Below are positions 46,664 through 56,312 of a stretch of DNA of 64,000 bases, in pieces. Numbering within the stretch: the first letter of the stretch is position 1; every line of letters starts with the position of its first letter. This DNA is from Rothia aeria (lineage in GTDB: Bacteria > Actinomycetota > Actinomycetes > Actinomycetales > Micrococcaceae). A program made the translations under genes and the position numbers. Under the pieces are notes generated by a model. That model searched no databases, had not been told where the DNA came from, and was given only the letters and a program-made list of their open reading frames with translations. Location of the stretch: positions 1,302,001 through 1,366,000 of the forward strand of contig AP017895.1 in NCBI GenBank assembly GCA_002355935.1, given 5' to 3'.

Positions 46664-47947
46664 GTGACTGACACCATTAAGGTTGCTCTGCTCGGCGCTG
46701 GGAATGTGGGTTCCCAGGTAGCGCGTATTTTCAGTGAGGATAGCGCGGTTCTCAAAGAACGGATAGGCGCGCCTGTTGAGCTGATTGGTATTGCCGTGCG
46801 TGATACTGCGGCTAAACGCCACTGGGATGCCGACCCAGGGCTGTATACCACCGACGCAGACGCCCTGATTGATGCCGCCGATGTGGTGATCGAGCTGACC
46901 GGCGGTATTGAGCCCGCACGAACCCGAATTCTGCGTGCCCTAGAGGCCGGTAAATCGGTGGTTTCGGGTAATAAAGCGCTTCTGGCAAAACACGGTGTTG
47001 AGCTTCAGGCTGCTGCCGATAAGTCCGGTGCACAGCTTTCTTATGAGGCAGCGGTCGCCGGTGCGATTCCGATTCTGCGTCCCCTGCGTGATTCTTTGGC
47101 AGGCGATACCGTCACACGTGTGCTGGGCATTATGAACGGCACCACCAACTACATCCTGGATCAGATGGATACCACCGGCGCAACCTTTGCCGATGCGCTC
47201 AAAGACGCCCAGGAACTTGGCTACGCCGAAGCAGACCCCACCGCCGACGTTGAAGGCCACGATGCCGCATCAAAGGCGGCTATCGTAGCCTCATTGGCGT
47301 TCCATTCTGATTTCACCATTGATGACGTTCACGTTGAGGGTATTACCGCTGTAAGCGCCGATGACGTTGCCGCCGCAGATGCCGACGGCTATGTGATTAA
47401 ACTTCTGTCCGTTTGCGAACGCGATGGTGAGGGGGTCAATATCCGCGTGGCTCCTACGCTTATTCCGCGGCAGCATCCGCTGGCGGGTGTTCATGGTGCG
47501 TTTAATGCCGTGTTTGTGCAAGCACAGAACGCAGGCGAGCTGATGTTCTACGGCCCCGGCGCCGGTGGGGCACCGACCGCTTCCGCCGTTCTGGGTGATT
47601 TTGTATCGTTAGCGCGCCGCCTGGTACTGGGCGGTCCGGGTGTGCCCGAGTCCTCTTACGCGCAGCTGCCCGCTACCGGATTGGGCGACATTATCTCCCG
47701 CTACTCGGTAGGCATGCTGGTTGACGACAAACTGGGCGTGCTCGCAAACATTTCCCGTATTTTCGCCGAACACGGCATTTCGGTGGATTCTTTGCGTCAG
47801 TCTACTCCGCAGGACGGTGCCGCACAGATTCGCCTAGTAACGCACTCCGCCAAAGACTCTGACCTGCGCCGCGCGATCGCGGTGATCGACGGCTTAGACA
47901 CCGTGCGCGAGATTATTTCCGTGATTCGCGTCGAGTCCGGTAAATAG
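46664..47947 (+). CDS. hom: Homoserine dehydrogenase
   Basis: 427 aa, intact, GTG start with GTAGGAG upstream. It has the N-terminal NAD(P)-binding motif LLGAGNVGSQVARI, KSVVSGNKALLAKHG, YEAAVAGAIPILRPL, GIMNGTTNYILDQM and EADPTADVEGHDAASKAAI of the catalytic domain, and a C-terminal ACT domain (from about residue 355, VLANISRIFAEHGISVDSLRQ) expected to bind threonine for feedback inhibition. The enzyme reduces aspartate semialdehyde to homoserine, the branch point to threonine and methionine. It is followed 79 bases later by thrC on the same strand. Confidence 0.97.
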   Translation: MTDTIKVALLGAGNVGSQVARIFSEDSAVLKERIGAPVELIGIAVRDTAAKRHWDADPGLYTTDADALIDAADVVIELTGGIEPARTRILRALEAGKSVVSGNKALLAKHGVELQAAADKSGAQLSYEAAVAGAIPILRPLRDSLAGDTVTRVLGIMNGTTNYILDQMDTTGATFADALKDAQELGYAEADPTADVEGHDAASKAAIVASLAFHSDFTIDDVHVEGITAVSADDVAAADADGYVIKLLSVCERDGEGVNIRVAPTLIPRQHPLAGVHGAFNAVFVQAQNAGELMFYGPGAGGAPTASAVLGDFVSLARRLVLGGPGVPESSYAQLPATGLGDIISRYSVGMLVDDKLGVLANISRIFAEHGISVDSLRQSTPQDGAAQIRLVTHSAKDSDLRRAIAVIDGLDTVREIISVIRVESGK

Positions 47948-48026
47948 ATCAGGAAGACTAGAATTTCAGCGCGGAAATTCGCAAGTCCGCGCGAGTAACA
48001 CCACCAGCAGAAAGTAGGAGAATCCC

Positions 48027-49126
48027 ATGGCACATGTGTGGCAGGGCGTCATTAACGAATACCGCGACCGTCTCCCGTTCGGGGACGACGTAAAACCGGT
48101 AACTCTAGGCGAAGGCGGAACCCCGCTGATTCACGCACCGGCACTATCAGCGCAAACCGGCAATACGGTATACCTCAAATTTGAGGGGATGAACCCCACC
48201 GGGTCTTTCAAAGACCGCGGCATGACGAGCGCTATTACCGCCGCTAAACACGAAGGCGCGAAAGCTGTCGTGTGCGCTTCGACCGGTAATACCTCAGCGT
48301 CGGCAGCGGCATATGCGCTTCAAGCGGGGATGCGCTGCGCGGTACTCGTGCCGGACGGCAAGATTTCAATGGGCAAACTCTCGCAGGCCATCGCCCACGG
48401 CGCCGATATTATTCAGATCGACGGAAACTTCGATAACTGCCTCGAAATTGCCCGTAAACTCAGCGAGAATTACCCGGTATTCTTGGTGAACTCGGTGAAC
48501 CCCTACCGCATTGAGGGGCAGAAGACCGGCTCTTTTGAGGTCGTCGACACCCTGGGAGACGCCCCCGACTATCACCTGCTCCCGGTAGGTAATGCGGGCA
48601 ATATTACCGCTTATTGGAAGGGATACAAGGAGTACTCAGAACCCTACACGAACCGTGACGGCAAGATCCTGGAGCCGGTCGCCACCAAGCGACCCATCAT
48701 GTGGGGTTTCCAGGCAGCCGGCGCGGCGCCGATTGTTGCAGGGCACCCGATTGACACTCCCGAAACGATTGCGACCGCGATCCGCATCGGCAACCCCGCC
48801 TCATGGGAGAAAGCTGAGGCGGCACGTGATGAATCCGGTGGTGTGATTGAGGCTGTCACCGATGAGGAGATTCTTGAGGCGCACCGCTGGCTCTCTTCCC
48901 GCGAGGGCGTTTTCGTTGAGCCCGCATCAGCCGCTGGCGTTGCAGGTCTGCTCAAGAAACACCGCGCGGGTGAGGCCCCGAAGGCAAGACCATTGTCATT
49001 ACGGTGACGGGTCACGGCTTGAAGGACCCGCAGTGGGCATTGGAACCGGTCAATGGTGCGAAAGTCGAACCGACCAAGGCAGCCTTCGACGTTGTGGCTG
49101 TGGCAGATATTCTTGACCTGAATTAG
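48027..49126 (+). CDS. thrC: Threonine synthase (frameshifted)
   Basis: PLP enzyme converting phosphohomoserine to threonine. ATG 48027, preceded by AGGAGAATCCC. Motifs: [11 protein letters not shown], the PLP lysine in [26 protein letters not shown] and the phosphate-binding [15 protein letters not shown]. The frame as read ends 40 residues early. One C added at 48976-48979 restores [23 protein letters not shown] and a stop at 49124-49126, giving about 366 aa. A strong hairpin with T-tract follows, so thrB is probably expressed from its own promoter. Confidence 0.95.
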
Positions 49127-49147
49127 ACCACCGCCCCCTTGAGGAAG

Positions 49148-49189
49148 GCGCCTCCAGTATCCGCATAGCGGATACGGCGGGGCGCTTTT
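49148..49189 (+). terminator. Intrinsic terminator after thrC
   Basis: Inner arms GTATCCGC/GCGGATAC around a 3-base loop, extended by GCGCC/GGCGC, followed by TTTT at 49186-49189. It lies 22 bases after the repaired thrC stop. Confidence 0.85.
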
Positions 49190-49300
49190 CTATACCGCAT
49201 TACATGCAATGCTAGGATAAAATCCGTAATACACCACAATGTTTGTGTTCGGGACAGAAACCCCTAACACACCCCACAACGCCCCGAGTACGAGGTCCCC

Positions 49301-50281
49301 ATGTCACTCAATTCGATACCCCTTACTCTCACCGACATTCCGGTGGGTAAAACCGTCACCGTCAAGGTTCCCGCTTCAAGCGCCAATCTCGGCCCCGGGT
49401 ACGACACCCTGGGACTTGCCTTAGGGTACTATGACGAGCTGACGGTTGAGCGTATCGCCGAAGGGCTGGAATTCGAGCTGTCGGGCGAAGGTAGCGATAC
49501 GGTGCCACGCAACGAAAACCATCTGGTGGTTCGGTCAATGCGCACCGTCTTCGAAAAGGTCGGGCTGGATGAGCTTCCTGCCCTTAGACTGACGGCGCAC
49601 AACCGTATTCCGCACTCGCGCGGCATGGGATCATCCGCCTCCGCTATTGTTGCGGGTGTTGCGGCGGCCTCAGCGCTACTGCCGGAGTATGCTCGGTTAA
49701 GCCGCGACCAGATTTTCCAGATCGCCTCGGATGTAGAGGGGCACCCCGATAATGTTGCCCCGTCGGTGTACGGTTCGCTGTCAATATCCTGGGGTGAGCT
49801 GGGGGACTGGCACTCACTGATCGTGCCGGTGCATCCCACCATTGTGCCTGTGGTTGCGGTGCCTGATTATGAGGTCTCCACCAAACTTGCGCGCTCGCTG
49901 ATTCCCGCTGAGATTCCGCATGGGCAGGCGGCGGCCAACTCTGGCCGGGCGGCACTGCTGATTCAGTCGCTTGCGCAGGCGCCGGAGCATCTCATGGACG
50001 CGACTGTGGACTACCTGCACCAGGGGTACCGTGTGCCCGCGATGCAGCCGAGCGCGGCTCTGGTGGCGTATCTGCGTGAGCAGCAACTTCCTGCTGTCAT
50101 CTCGGGTGCTGGGCCCACCGTTCTCACGTTTGCGCACGGTGCCAAGGAGGCCAGCCGGGTGTGTGAATTCGTTGAGAAGTTCATGGCGGAGCATCCCGGA
50201 AATATTTTTGAAAATCGTCATCTGTCATGGCGCGTCATGCCGCTTGAAATCGATGGCGAAGGTGTTATAGTTACACAGTAG
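49301..50281 (+). CDS. thrB: Homoserine kinase
   Basis: 326 aa, intact GHMP-family kinase that phosphorylates homoserine in the threonine pathway. It opens with VKVPASSANLGPGYDTLGLALG, the family's first motif, and carries the ATP-binding glycine-rich motif HSRGMGSSASAIVAGVAAA, EGHPDNVAPSVYG and the C-terminal ISGAGPTVLTFA. The ribosome binding site is weak (ACGAGG). It sits between thrC and rho, as in other Actinobacteria. Confidence 0.96.
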   Translation: MSLNSIPLTLTDIPVGKTVTVKVPASSANLGPGYDTLGLALGYYDELTVERIAEGLEFELSGEGSDTVPRNENHLVVRSMRTVFEKVGLDELPALRLTAHNRIPHSRGMGSSASAIVAGVAAASALLPEYARLSRDQIFQIASDVEGHPDNVAPSVYGSLSISWGELGDWHSLIVPVHPTIVPVVAVPDYEVSTKLARSLIPAEIPHGQAAANSGRAALLIQSLAQAPEHLMDATVDYLHQGYRVPAMQPSAALVAYLREQQLPAVISGAGPTVLTFAHGAKEASRVCEFVEKFMAEHPGNIFENRHLSWRVMPLEIDGEGVIVTQ

Positions 50282-50669
50282 GCACATACAGCCGAGTCAC
50301 CGATTGGCGTGTCTAAAGCTTCCGGGATCTGTTTCAGTAGCGGCCTTGACCGCGTCGGAAGTGTCAAAAAATCACCGGTGGTTTCTCCACCAAAACTCCG
50401 TGTTCTTCGTGGGTGCCGCTTGTGGTTTTTAGACGTAAAAATGGCGCCGTTCAGGGTTGTCGCTTCTTATCGTAGGGTTCTTCCTTTACGGCAAATGCGG
50501 TAGCTTAGCGAACGAATGCTCCAAGAACTTTGAAAGGATTCCCCCGTAAAAGTACGCGTCGAACTCTACCCGAGTTCGGCGGGGGCCGCGCTCAATAGTG
50601 AGAAACCCGATCCTTAAGTTTCTGTAGGGATTTTCTGGGTGTTTTAAAACAAATATAAGGAAATATTTA
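50282..50669 (+). promoter_or_regulatory. Long intergenic leader upstream of rho with nested stem-loops
   Basis: 388 bases without a credible gene between thrB and rho. Near the end, 50560-50578 forms CGAACTC-TACCC-GAGTTCG, enclosed by CCCCCG (50541-50546) and CGGGGG (50580-50585). A smaller hairpin (GGTGG/CCACC) lies earlier. Rho is autoregulated through its leader in E. coli, so this may be a long 5' untranslated region; that is inference. Confidence 0.45.
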
Positions 50670-52643
50670 GTGGCAAAAAATATTGTCGTGACTGAAGACG
50701 AAAACGCGTCGGGCACACTCGTAACGAGCTCGAAGCTTGGCGAGCTGAAAGTCGCTCAGCTACGCACCCTAGCCCAGCAGTTGGGCATTAAAGGGTACCT
50801 GCGTCTGAAGAAGGCGGATCTGGTTGAGGCTGTGGCGTCTCACCAGCGCGGAGGCGTGGTGGCTGAACGCGATGAGACCGACGCTGAGAAAAAGAGCGAA
50901 AAGACCGAAAAAACTCCTTCCTCTAAGGCTGAAAAGTCCGAAAAGAGTGAGGGCGAGAAGGCACCCGCAAAGCGAACCCGCGCCACGCGTACCCGTAAAA
51001 CGCAGGAGGCTAAGAAAGCCGAAAAGACCGCTAAGGCGGATGCGGACCTTCCTCCCCTGGACGTGAAGGCAGAGCTGGCTTCCGAGAAAATTCGTGAGCG
51101 CCGCGAACAGCGTGAACTCCCCGAGAACTCCGCCGATTTGAAGGCCGAAACCGCAGACGGGGCAACCAGCCTGGATTCCATTACCGCCGCCTTGGATATG
51201 ACGTTCGGTACCGACCCGGAGAAACCGGTGAAACGCACCCGCACCCGTGAACGCACCAATAACCGCCGTAAGAGCGAAGAGGCTGAAAGCACCGAGCAGA
51301 ACGAGCGCACCTACCGCCGCACCAATAAGCGCGAACGGTACGAGAAAAACGAGCGGTACGAGAAGAATAATGACCGCCAGGCCAAGGCCGATCGTTCTAA
51401 CTCTAACGACGATGAGCGCCGTAACCGCCGCAATAAGCGCACTAATGAGCAGCGGGAGCGCCGCAATAACCGCGGGTTCGATAATAAAGTCAGCGAAAAC
51501 GATGTGCTGGCACCGATCTCCGGCATCCTCGAAATCCTCGATAATTATGCATTTGTGCGCACCTCAGGCTATTTGCCGGGCCCGGATGACGTGTACGTTT
51601 CGCTGGCTCAGGTGAAGCATTTCCGCCTGCGTAAAGGCGACCATATTCTGGGTGCTATCCGGGTGCCGCGTGAAGGGGAGCAGAACTCCCGCCAGCGGTT
51701 CAACGCACTGGTTCAGATTGAGGCGATTAACGGTCAGAGCGTTGAAGACTCGACGCGCCGCCGTGAATTCTCAAAGCTCACCCCGCTGTACCCCAAGGAG
51801 CGTTTGCGCCTTGAGACCGATAAGAAGAAACTGGGCCCGCGCGTAGTGGACCTGGTGTCCCCGATCGGTAAGGGCCAGCGCGGCCTGATTGTTTCACCCC
51901 CGAAGGCGGGTAAGACTCTTATGCTCCAGTCGATCGCGAATGCGATCACGGAGAATAACCCCGAAGTGTACCTCATGATGGTGCTGGTGGATGAGCGCCC
52001 CGAAGAGGTGACCGATATGCAGCGCACGGTTAAGGGTGAGGTGATCGCCTCAACCTTCGACCGTCCCGCTGAAGACCACACCACGGTCGCGGAGCTCGCT
52101 ATTGAGCGCGCGAAGCGTATGGTTGAGCTCGGCTACGACGTGGTGGTGCTGCTGGATTCGATGACCCGTCTGGGGCGTGCCTACAACCTGGCGGCGCCCG
52201 CATCCGGCCGTATCCTCTCCGGCGGTGTGGATTCTGCCGCGCTGTATCCTCCGAAGAAGTTCTTCGGTGCGGCCCGCAACATTGAAGAGGGCGGTTCGCT
52301 GACTATTCTGGCGACGGCTCTGGTGGAGACCGGTTCGAAGATGGACGAGGTGATCTTTGAGGAGTTCAAGGGCACCGGCAATATGGAGCTGCGCCTGTCG
52401 CGCCAGCTGGCGGATAAGCGTATCTTCCCCGCAGTCGATGTGACCGCCTCCGGTACCCGCCGTGAGGAGAACCTGCTCAGCGGCGAAGAGGTGAAGATCA
52501 TGTGGGGTCTGCGCCGCGTGCTGGCTGGTATGGAGCCGGAGCAGGCGCTGAGCGTGCTGACGAACCAGCTGCGAAAGACCGAAACGAACGCCGAGTTCTT
52601 AATGACCGTGCAGAAGAACGGCCTTAGGATGAGCCCCAACTAG
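50670..52643 (+). CDS. rho: Transcription termination factor Rho with disordered insertion
   Basis: 657 aa, GTG start with AAGG upstream. Residues 20-60 are the SAP-like Rho N domain (LGELKVAQLRTLAQQLGIKGYLRLKKADLVEAV). Residues about 60-265 are a low-complexity insert, first Lys/Glu/Ala-rich, then Arg/Asn/Glu-rich, as reported in other high-GC Actinobacteria. The RNA-binding CSD (LAPISGILEILDNYAFVRTSGYLPG) and the ATPase domain follow, with Walker A PPKAGKT near 409-415, VDERPEEVTDM, LLDSMTRLGRAYN and the secondary RNA-binding/Q-loop region. The hexameric helicase terminates transcription. In most relatives rpmE lies between rho and prfA; it is absent here. Confidence 0.97.
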   Translation: MAKNIVVTEDENASGTLVTSSKLGELKVAQLRTLAQQLGIKGYLRLKKADLVEAVASHQRGGVVAERDETDAEKKSEKTEKTPSSKAEKSEKSEGEKAPAKRTRATRTRKTQEAKKAEKTAKADADLPPLDVKAELASEKIRERREQRELPENSADLKAETADGATSLDSITAALDMTFGTDPEKPVKRTRTRERTNNRRKSEEAESTEQNERTYRRTNKRERYEKNERYEKNNDRQAKADRSNSNDDERRNRRNKRTNEQRERRNNRGFDNKVSENDVLAPISGILEILDNYAFVRTSGYLPGPDDVYVSLAQVKHFRLRKGDHILGAIRVPREGEQNSRQRFNALVQIEAINGQSVEDSTRRREFSKLTPLYPKERLRLETDKKKLGPRVVDLVSPIGKGQRGLIVSPPKAGKTLMLQSIANAITENNPEVYLMMVLVDERPEEVTDMQRTVKGEVIASTFDRPAEDHTTVAELAIERAKRMVELGYDVVVLLDSMTRLGRAYNLAAPASGRILSGGVDSAALYPPKKFFGAARNIEEGGSLTILATALVETGSKMDEVIFEEFKGTGNMELRLSRQLADKRIFPAVDVTASGTRREENLLSGEEVKIMWGLRRVLAGMEPEQALSVLTNQLRKTETNAEFLMTVQKNGLRMSPN

Positions 52644-52656
52644 TCGCGGTGCTTCT

Positions 52657-52700
52657 ATCGCCCGCCCCGTGCGTTTAATAGCGCAGCAGGGGCGGGCGAT
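52657..52700. terminator. Hairpin after rho
   Basis: Perfect 12-bp arms (ATCGCCCGCCCC at 52657-52668; complement at 52689-52700) with a 20-base loop begin 13 bases after the rho stop. No T-tract follows, so it could be a weak terminator or an mRNA-stabilising structure. Confidence 0.55.
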
Positions 52701-52813
52701 ATTCGGCGTTTAGCGCCGGTAGCGTGGTGCGTTCTGCGGTTCGCACGGCATAATTGGCTTTGAGGATGCGCACCGGGTGGGTGCGTTCATGAATTGTAAG
52801 AGAGTAATAGACA

Positions 52814-53896
52814 ATGTTTGAATCTATCCAGGTGCTACTGGATGAGCACGCTGATTTGCAGGCGCAGCTGGCGGATCCTGCGGTGCAGGCAAACCAGGGT
52901 AAGGCGCGCCGTGTGGGCCGTCGATACGCCGAGCTGACCGGTATCGTGAGTGCTTATAACAAGTACAAGGGTTTCAGCGATGACCTTGAGGCAGCCCGTG
53001 AGATGGCGGCCGAAGACCCCGAGTTTGCCGCCGAAGTACCCGTTTTAGAGGCTGAACTTGAAGCGGCGGGGGAGAAACTGCGCCGCCTGCTCATCCCGCG
53101 TGACCCGGATGATGGCCGTAACGTGATTCTTGAGGTAAAAGCTGGCGCGGGCGGCGACGAGGCGGCGCTGTTTGCGGGCGACCTGCTGCGCATGTACGTG
53201 CGGTACGCCGAGCACAAAGGCTGGAAAACCGAGATTATTTCCTCCACCAGCACCGATGTGGGCGGTTATAAGGATGCACAGATCGCGATTAAAGGCACCT
53301 CTAATGAGCCCGCCGAAGGCGTGTGGGCGCACCTGAAATATGAGGGCGGTGTGCACCGTGTGCAGCGCGTTCCGGCAACCGAATCGCAGGGACGTATTCA
53401 CACCTCCGCGGCGGGTGTGCTGGTTTTCCCTGAGGTGGATGAGCCCGAAGAGATTGAGATTAGCCAGAACGACTTGAAGATTGACGTCTACCGTTCCTCC
53501 GGTCCCGGCGGTCAGTCCGTGAACACGACTGACTCTGCTGTGCGCATCACCCACCTTCCAACGGGTATTGTGGTGGCGATGCAGAACGAAAAGTCGCAGC
53601 TGCAGAACCGTGAAGCCGCGATGCGTGTGCTGCGTGCGAGGCTGCTGGCGCATCAGCAGGAGCAGATTGAGGCAGAGAACGCTGCGCATCGTGCCTCTCA
53701 GGTGCGCACTATGGACCGGTCGGAACGTATCCGCACCTATAACTTCCCCGAGAACCGTATCGCTGATCACCGTACCGGCTACAAAGCGTATAACTTGGAT
53801 GCGGTACTGGGCGGGGACCTTGAACCGGTGGTGCAGTCCGCTATTGAGATGGATGAGGCGCACCGCCTATCCCAGGTGGGTCAAGAGCAGAAATAA
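52814..53896 (+). CDS. prfA: Peptide chain release factor 1
   Basis: 360 aa, intact. Recognises UAA and UAG in the ribosomal A site and triggers peptide release. ATG 52814 has GTAAGAG upstream. The catalytic GGQ lies in [25 protein letters not shown], in pieces; the codon-recognition PAT motif is in [17 protein letters not shown]. The N-terminal helical domain and the C-terminal [17 protein letters not shown] are as in RF1 rather than RF2. It is followed by prmC, encoding the enzyme that methylates the GGQ glutamine. Confidence 0.97.
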   Translation: MFESIQVLLDEHADLQAQLADPAVQANQGKARRVGRRYAELTGIVSAYNKYKGFSDDLEAAREMAAEDPEFAAEVPVLEAELEAAGEKLRRLLIPRDPDDGRNVILEVKAGAGGDEAALFAGDLLRMYVRYAEHKGWKTEIISSTSTDVGGYKDAQIAIKGTSNEPAEGVWAHLKYEGGVHRVQRVPATESQGRIHTSAAGVLVFPEVDEPEEIEISQNDLKIDVYRSSGPGGQSVNTTDSAVRITHLPTGIVVAMQNEKSQLQNREAAMRVLRARLLAHQQEQIEAENAAHRASQVRTMDRSERIRTYNFPENRIADHRTGYKAYNLDAVLGGDLEPVVQSAIEMDEAHRLSQVGQEQK

Positions 53897-53929
53897 CCGG
53901 TGCCACGGCAATGCTGGCAGGTGGATGCG

Positions 53930-54897
53930 ATGACGCGGAACATGGACATGACCGATACGACAGGAACATCCCTTACCCCGACGCAATGTGAAGGGGTGAG
54001 CCTTGCGCAGGCGCTGCGCCAAGGCGCCGCCACGCTGCGGCAGGCAGGGGTGCCGAGCCCGGTGGCTGATGCTGAGCTTTTAGCGGCGCATCTGCTGGGT
54101 ACCGATGCCGAAGGTAACCGGCGCGGTACCGCCCGTGAGGGGTACACGCGCGGCGCGGTGCAGCAGCGGGCGCTTCTGGGGGACGCTCTCACCGCGCAGG
54201 ATATGCAACGGTATGAGTCGCTTATCGCCCGCCGTGCCCGCCGCATACCCCTGCAGCATATTACGGGTGTGGCGGCGTTTCACCGTATCCAGGTGCGGGT
54301 TGGTCCGGGAGTGTTCGTGCCCCGGCCCGAGACGGAGCTGCTGGTGGAAGAGGCACTTAACGCACTCCGAGCGTACCCCCAGCGGCGCCTGCGGGTTGTT
54401 GATTTGTGTGCCGGTTCGGGCGCGATTGCAGCTGCAATAAAAAATGCCCTGCCGAATGATGCCCTGGTGACGGCAGTGGAGCTTTCGGAACATGCCGAGC
54501 CCTGGGCCCGCATTAACTGCGAAACATACGGCGTGAACTTCGTACACGGCGATGCGCTCAGTGCCCTTGAGGGATTGGGCGGGTACTTCGATGCAGTCGT
54601 GTCGAACCCGCCGTATATCCCGCAGGGGCGGGTGCCCGCAGAACCCGAGGCCGCCCAGCACGACCCGGATATGGCGCTCTATGGGGGTCAGCGGATGGGA
54701 TGCGGATACCGGCAGCGGTTGCTGCCAGGGCCGCATACCTTGTGAAACCGGGTGGGTTTTTTATTATGGAACATGATGAAACCCAGCAGGAGGCGGTGGC
54801 TGAGGTGTTCAACGAGCTGGGGTTTGTGAGAGTGCGGTGCGTGCACGATTTAACCGGCAGGCCCCGCCATACGTGCGGTTACAGGCCAACCGCGTAG
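53930..54897 (+). CDS. prmC: Release factor glutamine methyltransferase PrmC (frameshifted)
   Basis: SAM-dependent enzyme that methylates the Gln of the GGQ motif in release factors, encoded directly after prfA. It has the helical N-terminal domain, LIARRARRIPLQHITGVAAF, FVPRPETELLVEEAL, the SAM-binding VVDLCAGSGAIAAAI and the catalytic NPPY (VVSNPPYIPQG). Reading breaks after DMALYGG; one G added at 54683-54687 restores SADGMRIPAAVAARAAYLVKPGG and the usual C-terminus GRPRHTCGYRPTA. The repaired length is about 322 aa from ATG 53930; the frame is open to GTG 53900, so the start could be earlier. Confidence 0.93.
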
Positions 54898-54973
54898 GCG
54901 GTAAGAAGGCCCGCAGCATTTTGTGGCCTTGGGCTGAACCAACACAACCTAAAAACATGAGAGAATAGGGCAC

Positions 54974-56184
54974 GTGAAAGCTAAGCTGTACCCCGTATCG
55001 AGTGAGACTGAGGTTTCGGAGGCCATTACGGCCGCCCGTGAAGCCTTGAACTCGCACGAGACTATCGTTATTCCCACCGACACCGTTTACGGCATCGCCT
55101 GCGACGCCTTTTCGCATGAGGGCGTGGCGAAGCTGCTCTCCGATAAGGGCCGTTCACGCACCATGCCGCCGCCGGTCATGATTTTTGATCAGGCGTCGCT
55201 GTCCGGTGTGGCGGATGAGATTCCTGATGAGGTGTACGAGCTGGGCCGTAAATTCTGGCCGGGTGCACTCACCGTTATCCTGTACTCTTACCCGTCACTT
55301 AACTGGGATTTGGGAGATACCCAGGGCACGGTGGCCGTGCGTGTACCCAATGATGAGTTCGCGTTGAAGCTCCTGACGGAGCACGGCCCGCTGGCTGTTT
55401 CTTCGGCGAATAAAACGGGGCAGCAGGCGGCGGTGAACGCGCAGCAGGCAGCCGATCAGCTGGGGGAGAACGTGAGCCTGATCGTGGATGCTGGTGACCG
55501 GCCAGCATCTGCTGGCAGCACAAAAGAGTCCACGGCCGCCTCGGACAGTAAATCTCAAGCACCGGATACCGATGCGCCAGGCTCAGAGGACACAGAGACC
55601 GCAGATTCGGTGGCTGAGAGTGCCCCCGCCGCTGAAACCACCAAGGATACCCCACCGAAACGGCGGAAGGTACCGGAAGTGATGACGCACCGGCACAGGC
55701 TCTGCCTTCAACAATCCTGGACTGCACCTGCACCCCGTTTGTGGTGGTGCGTGAGGGCGCTATTTCCGTAGAGGCGCTGCGTGAGGTGGTTCCCTCAATC
55801 GTGACCCGCGCCGAGCTGGATGAGCGTAACGAGCTAAAAGCGAAGGAACGTGCCGCTGAGGGTGAGACTCATGCCGCCGCCGGGCAGGAAGATTTAGACG
55901 AAGCATACGAGCAGTGGGATAAAGAACATTCGCAGGGTTCGGAGTCCGCTCGCCGTGCTGGCGCACCAGCTGAGGGGTCTATCGCCTCGGCGCTCATGGG
56001 TGCGGTAGGGGTGCTGGGGGAGGTGTCTGCCTCAGCGGGTATCGATCAGCAGCGTACCCGACAGTACCGCAATAACACCCCGACACCTGTTAAGCGGGAT
56101 GAGGCGCAGGCGCAGCCATTCTCCGCTCAGCAGGCCCGTGCTCTCGTTTTCGGTGAGCAGACGGAGAGCGCTTCCACAGATTAG
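54974..56184 (+). CDS. L-threonylcarbamoyladenylate synthase (Sua5/TsaC family) with long acidic insertion (frameshifted)
   Basis: Makes threonylcarbamoyl-AMP for the t6A modification of tRNAs. The YrdC domain is complete: IPTDTVYGIACDA, RSRTMPPPVMIFD, FWPGALTVIL, VAVRVPNDEFA and LAVSSANKTGQ. Where relatives read straight from GDRPASAGS into STILDCT, this protein carries about 60 Ser/Thr/Ala/Glu-rich residues, predicted disordered, then TPFVVVREGAISVEAL and a charged C-terminal extension of about 120 residues. The break is repaired by one C at 55650-55653. The repaired length is about 402 aa, well above the usual 210-260. GTG start at 54974. Confidence 0.88.
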
Positions 56185-56224
56185 CGGGGTGAGCTTTCTT
56201 TCCCTATTAAGTCCCACAAGTACA

Positions 56225-56284
56225 AGTGCGCAGTTTCTGCGGTGTATGGCCGGTTTATCCCGGACCTCGCAGAAACTGCGCACT
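56225..56284. terminator. Bidirectional terminator after the Sua5 gene
   Basis: A perfect 17-bp inverted repeat (arms 56225-56241 and 56268-56284, AGTGCGCAGTTTCTGCG) with a 26-base loop lies between two convergent genes. Confidence 0.75.
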
Positions 56285-56312
56285 GTGTGCTTAAACGAGC
56301 TGTGTGTTCGTG

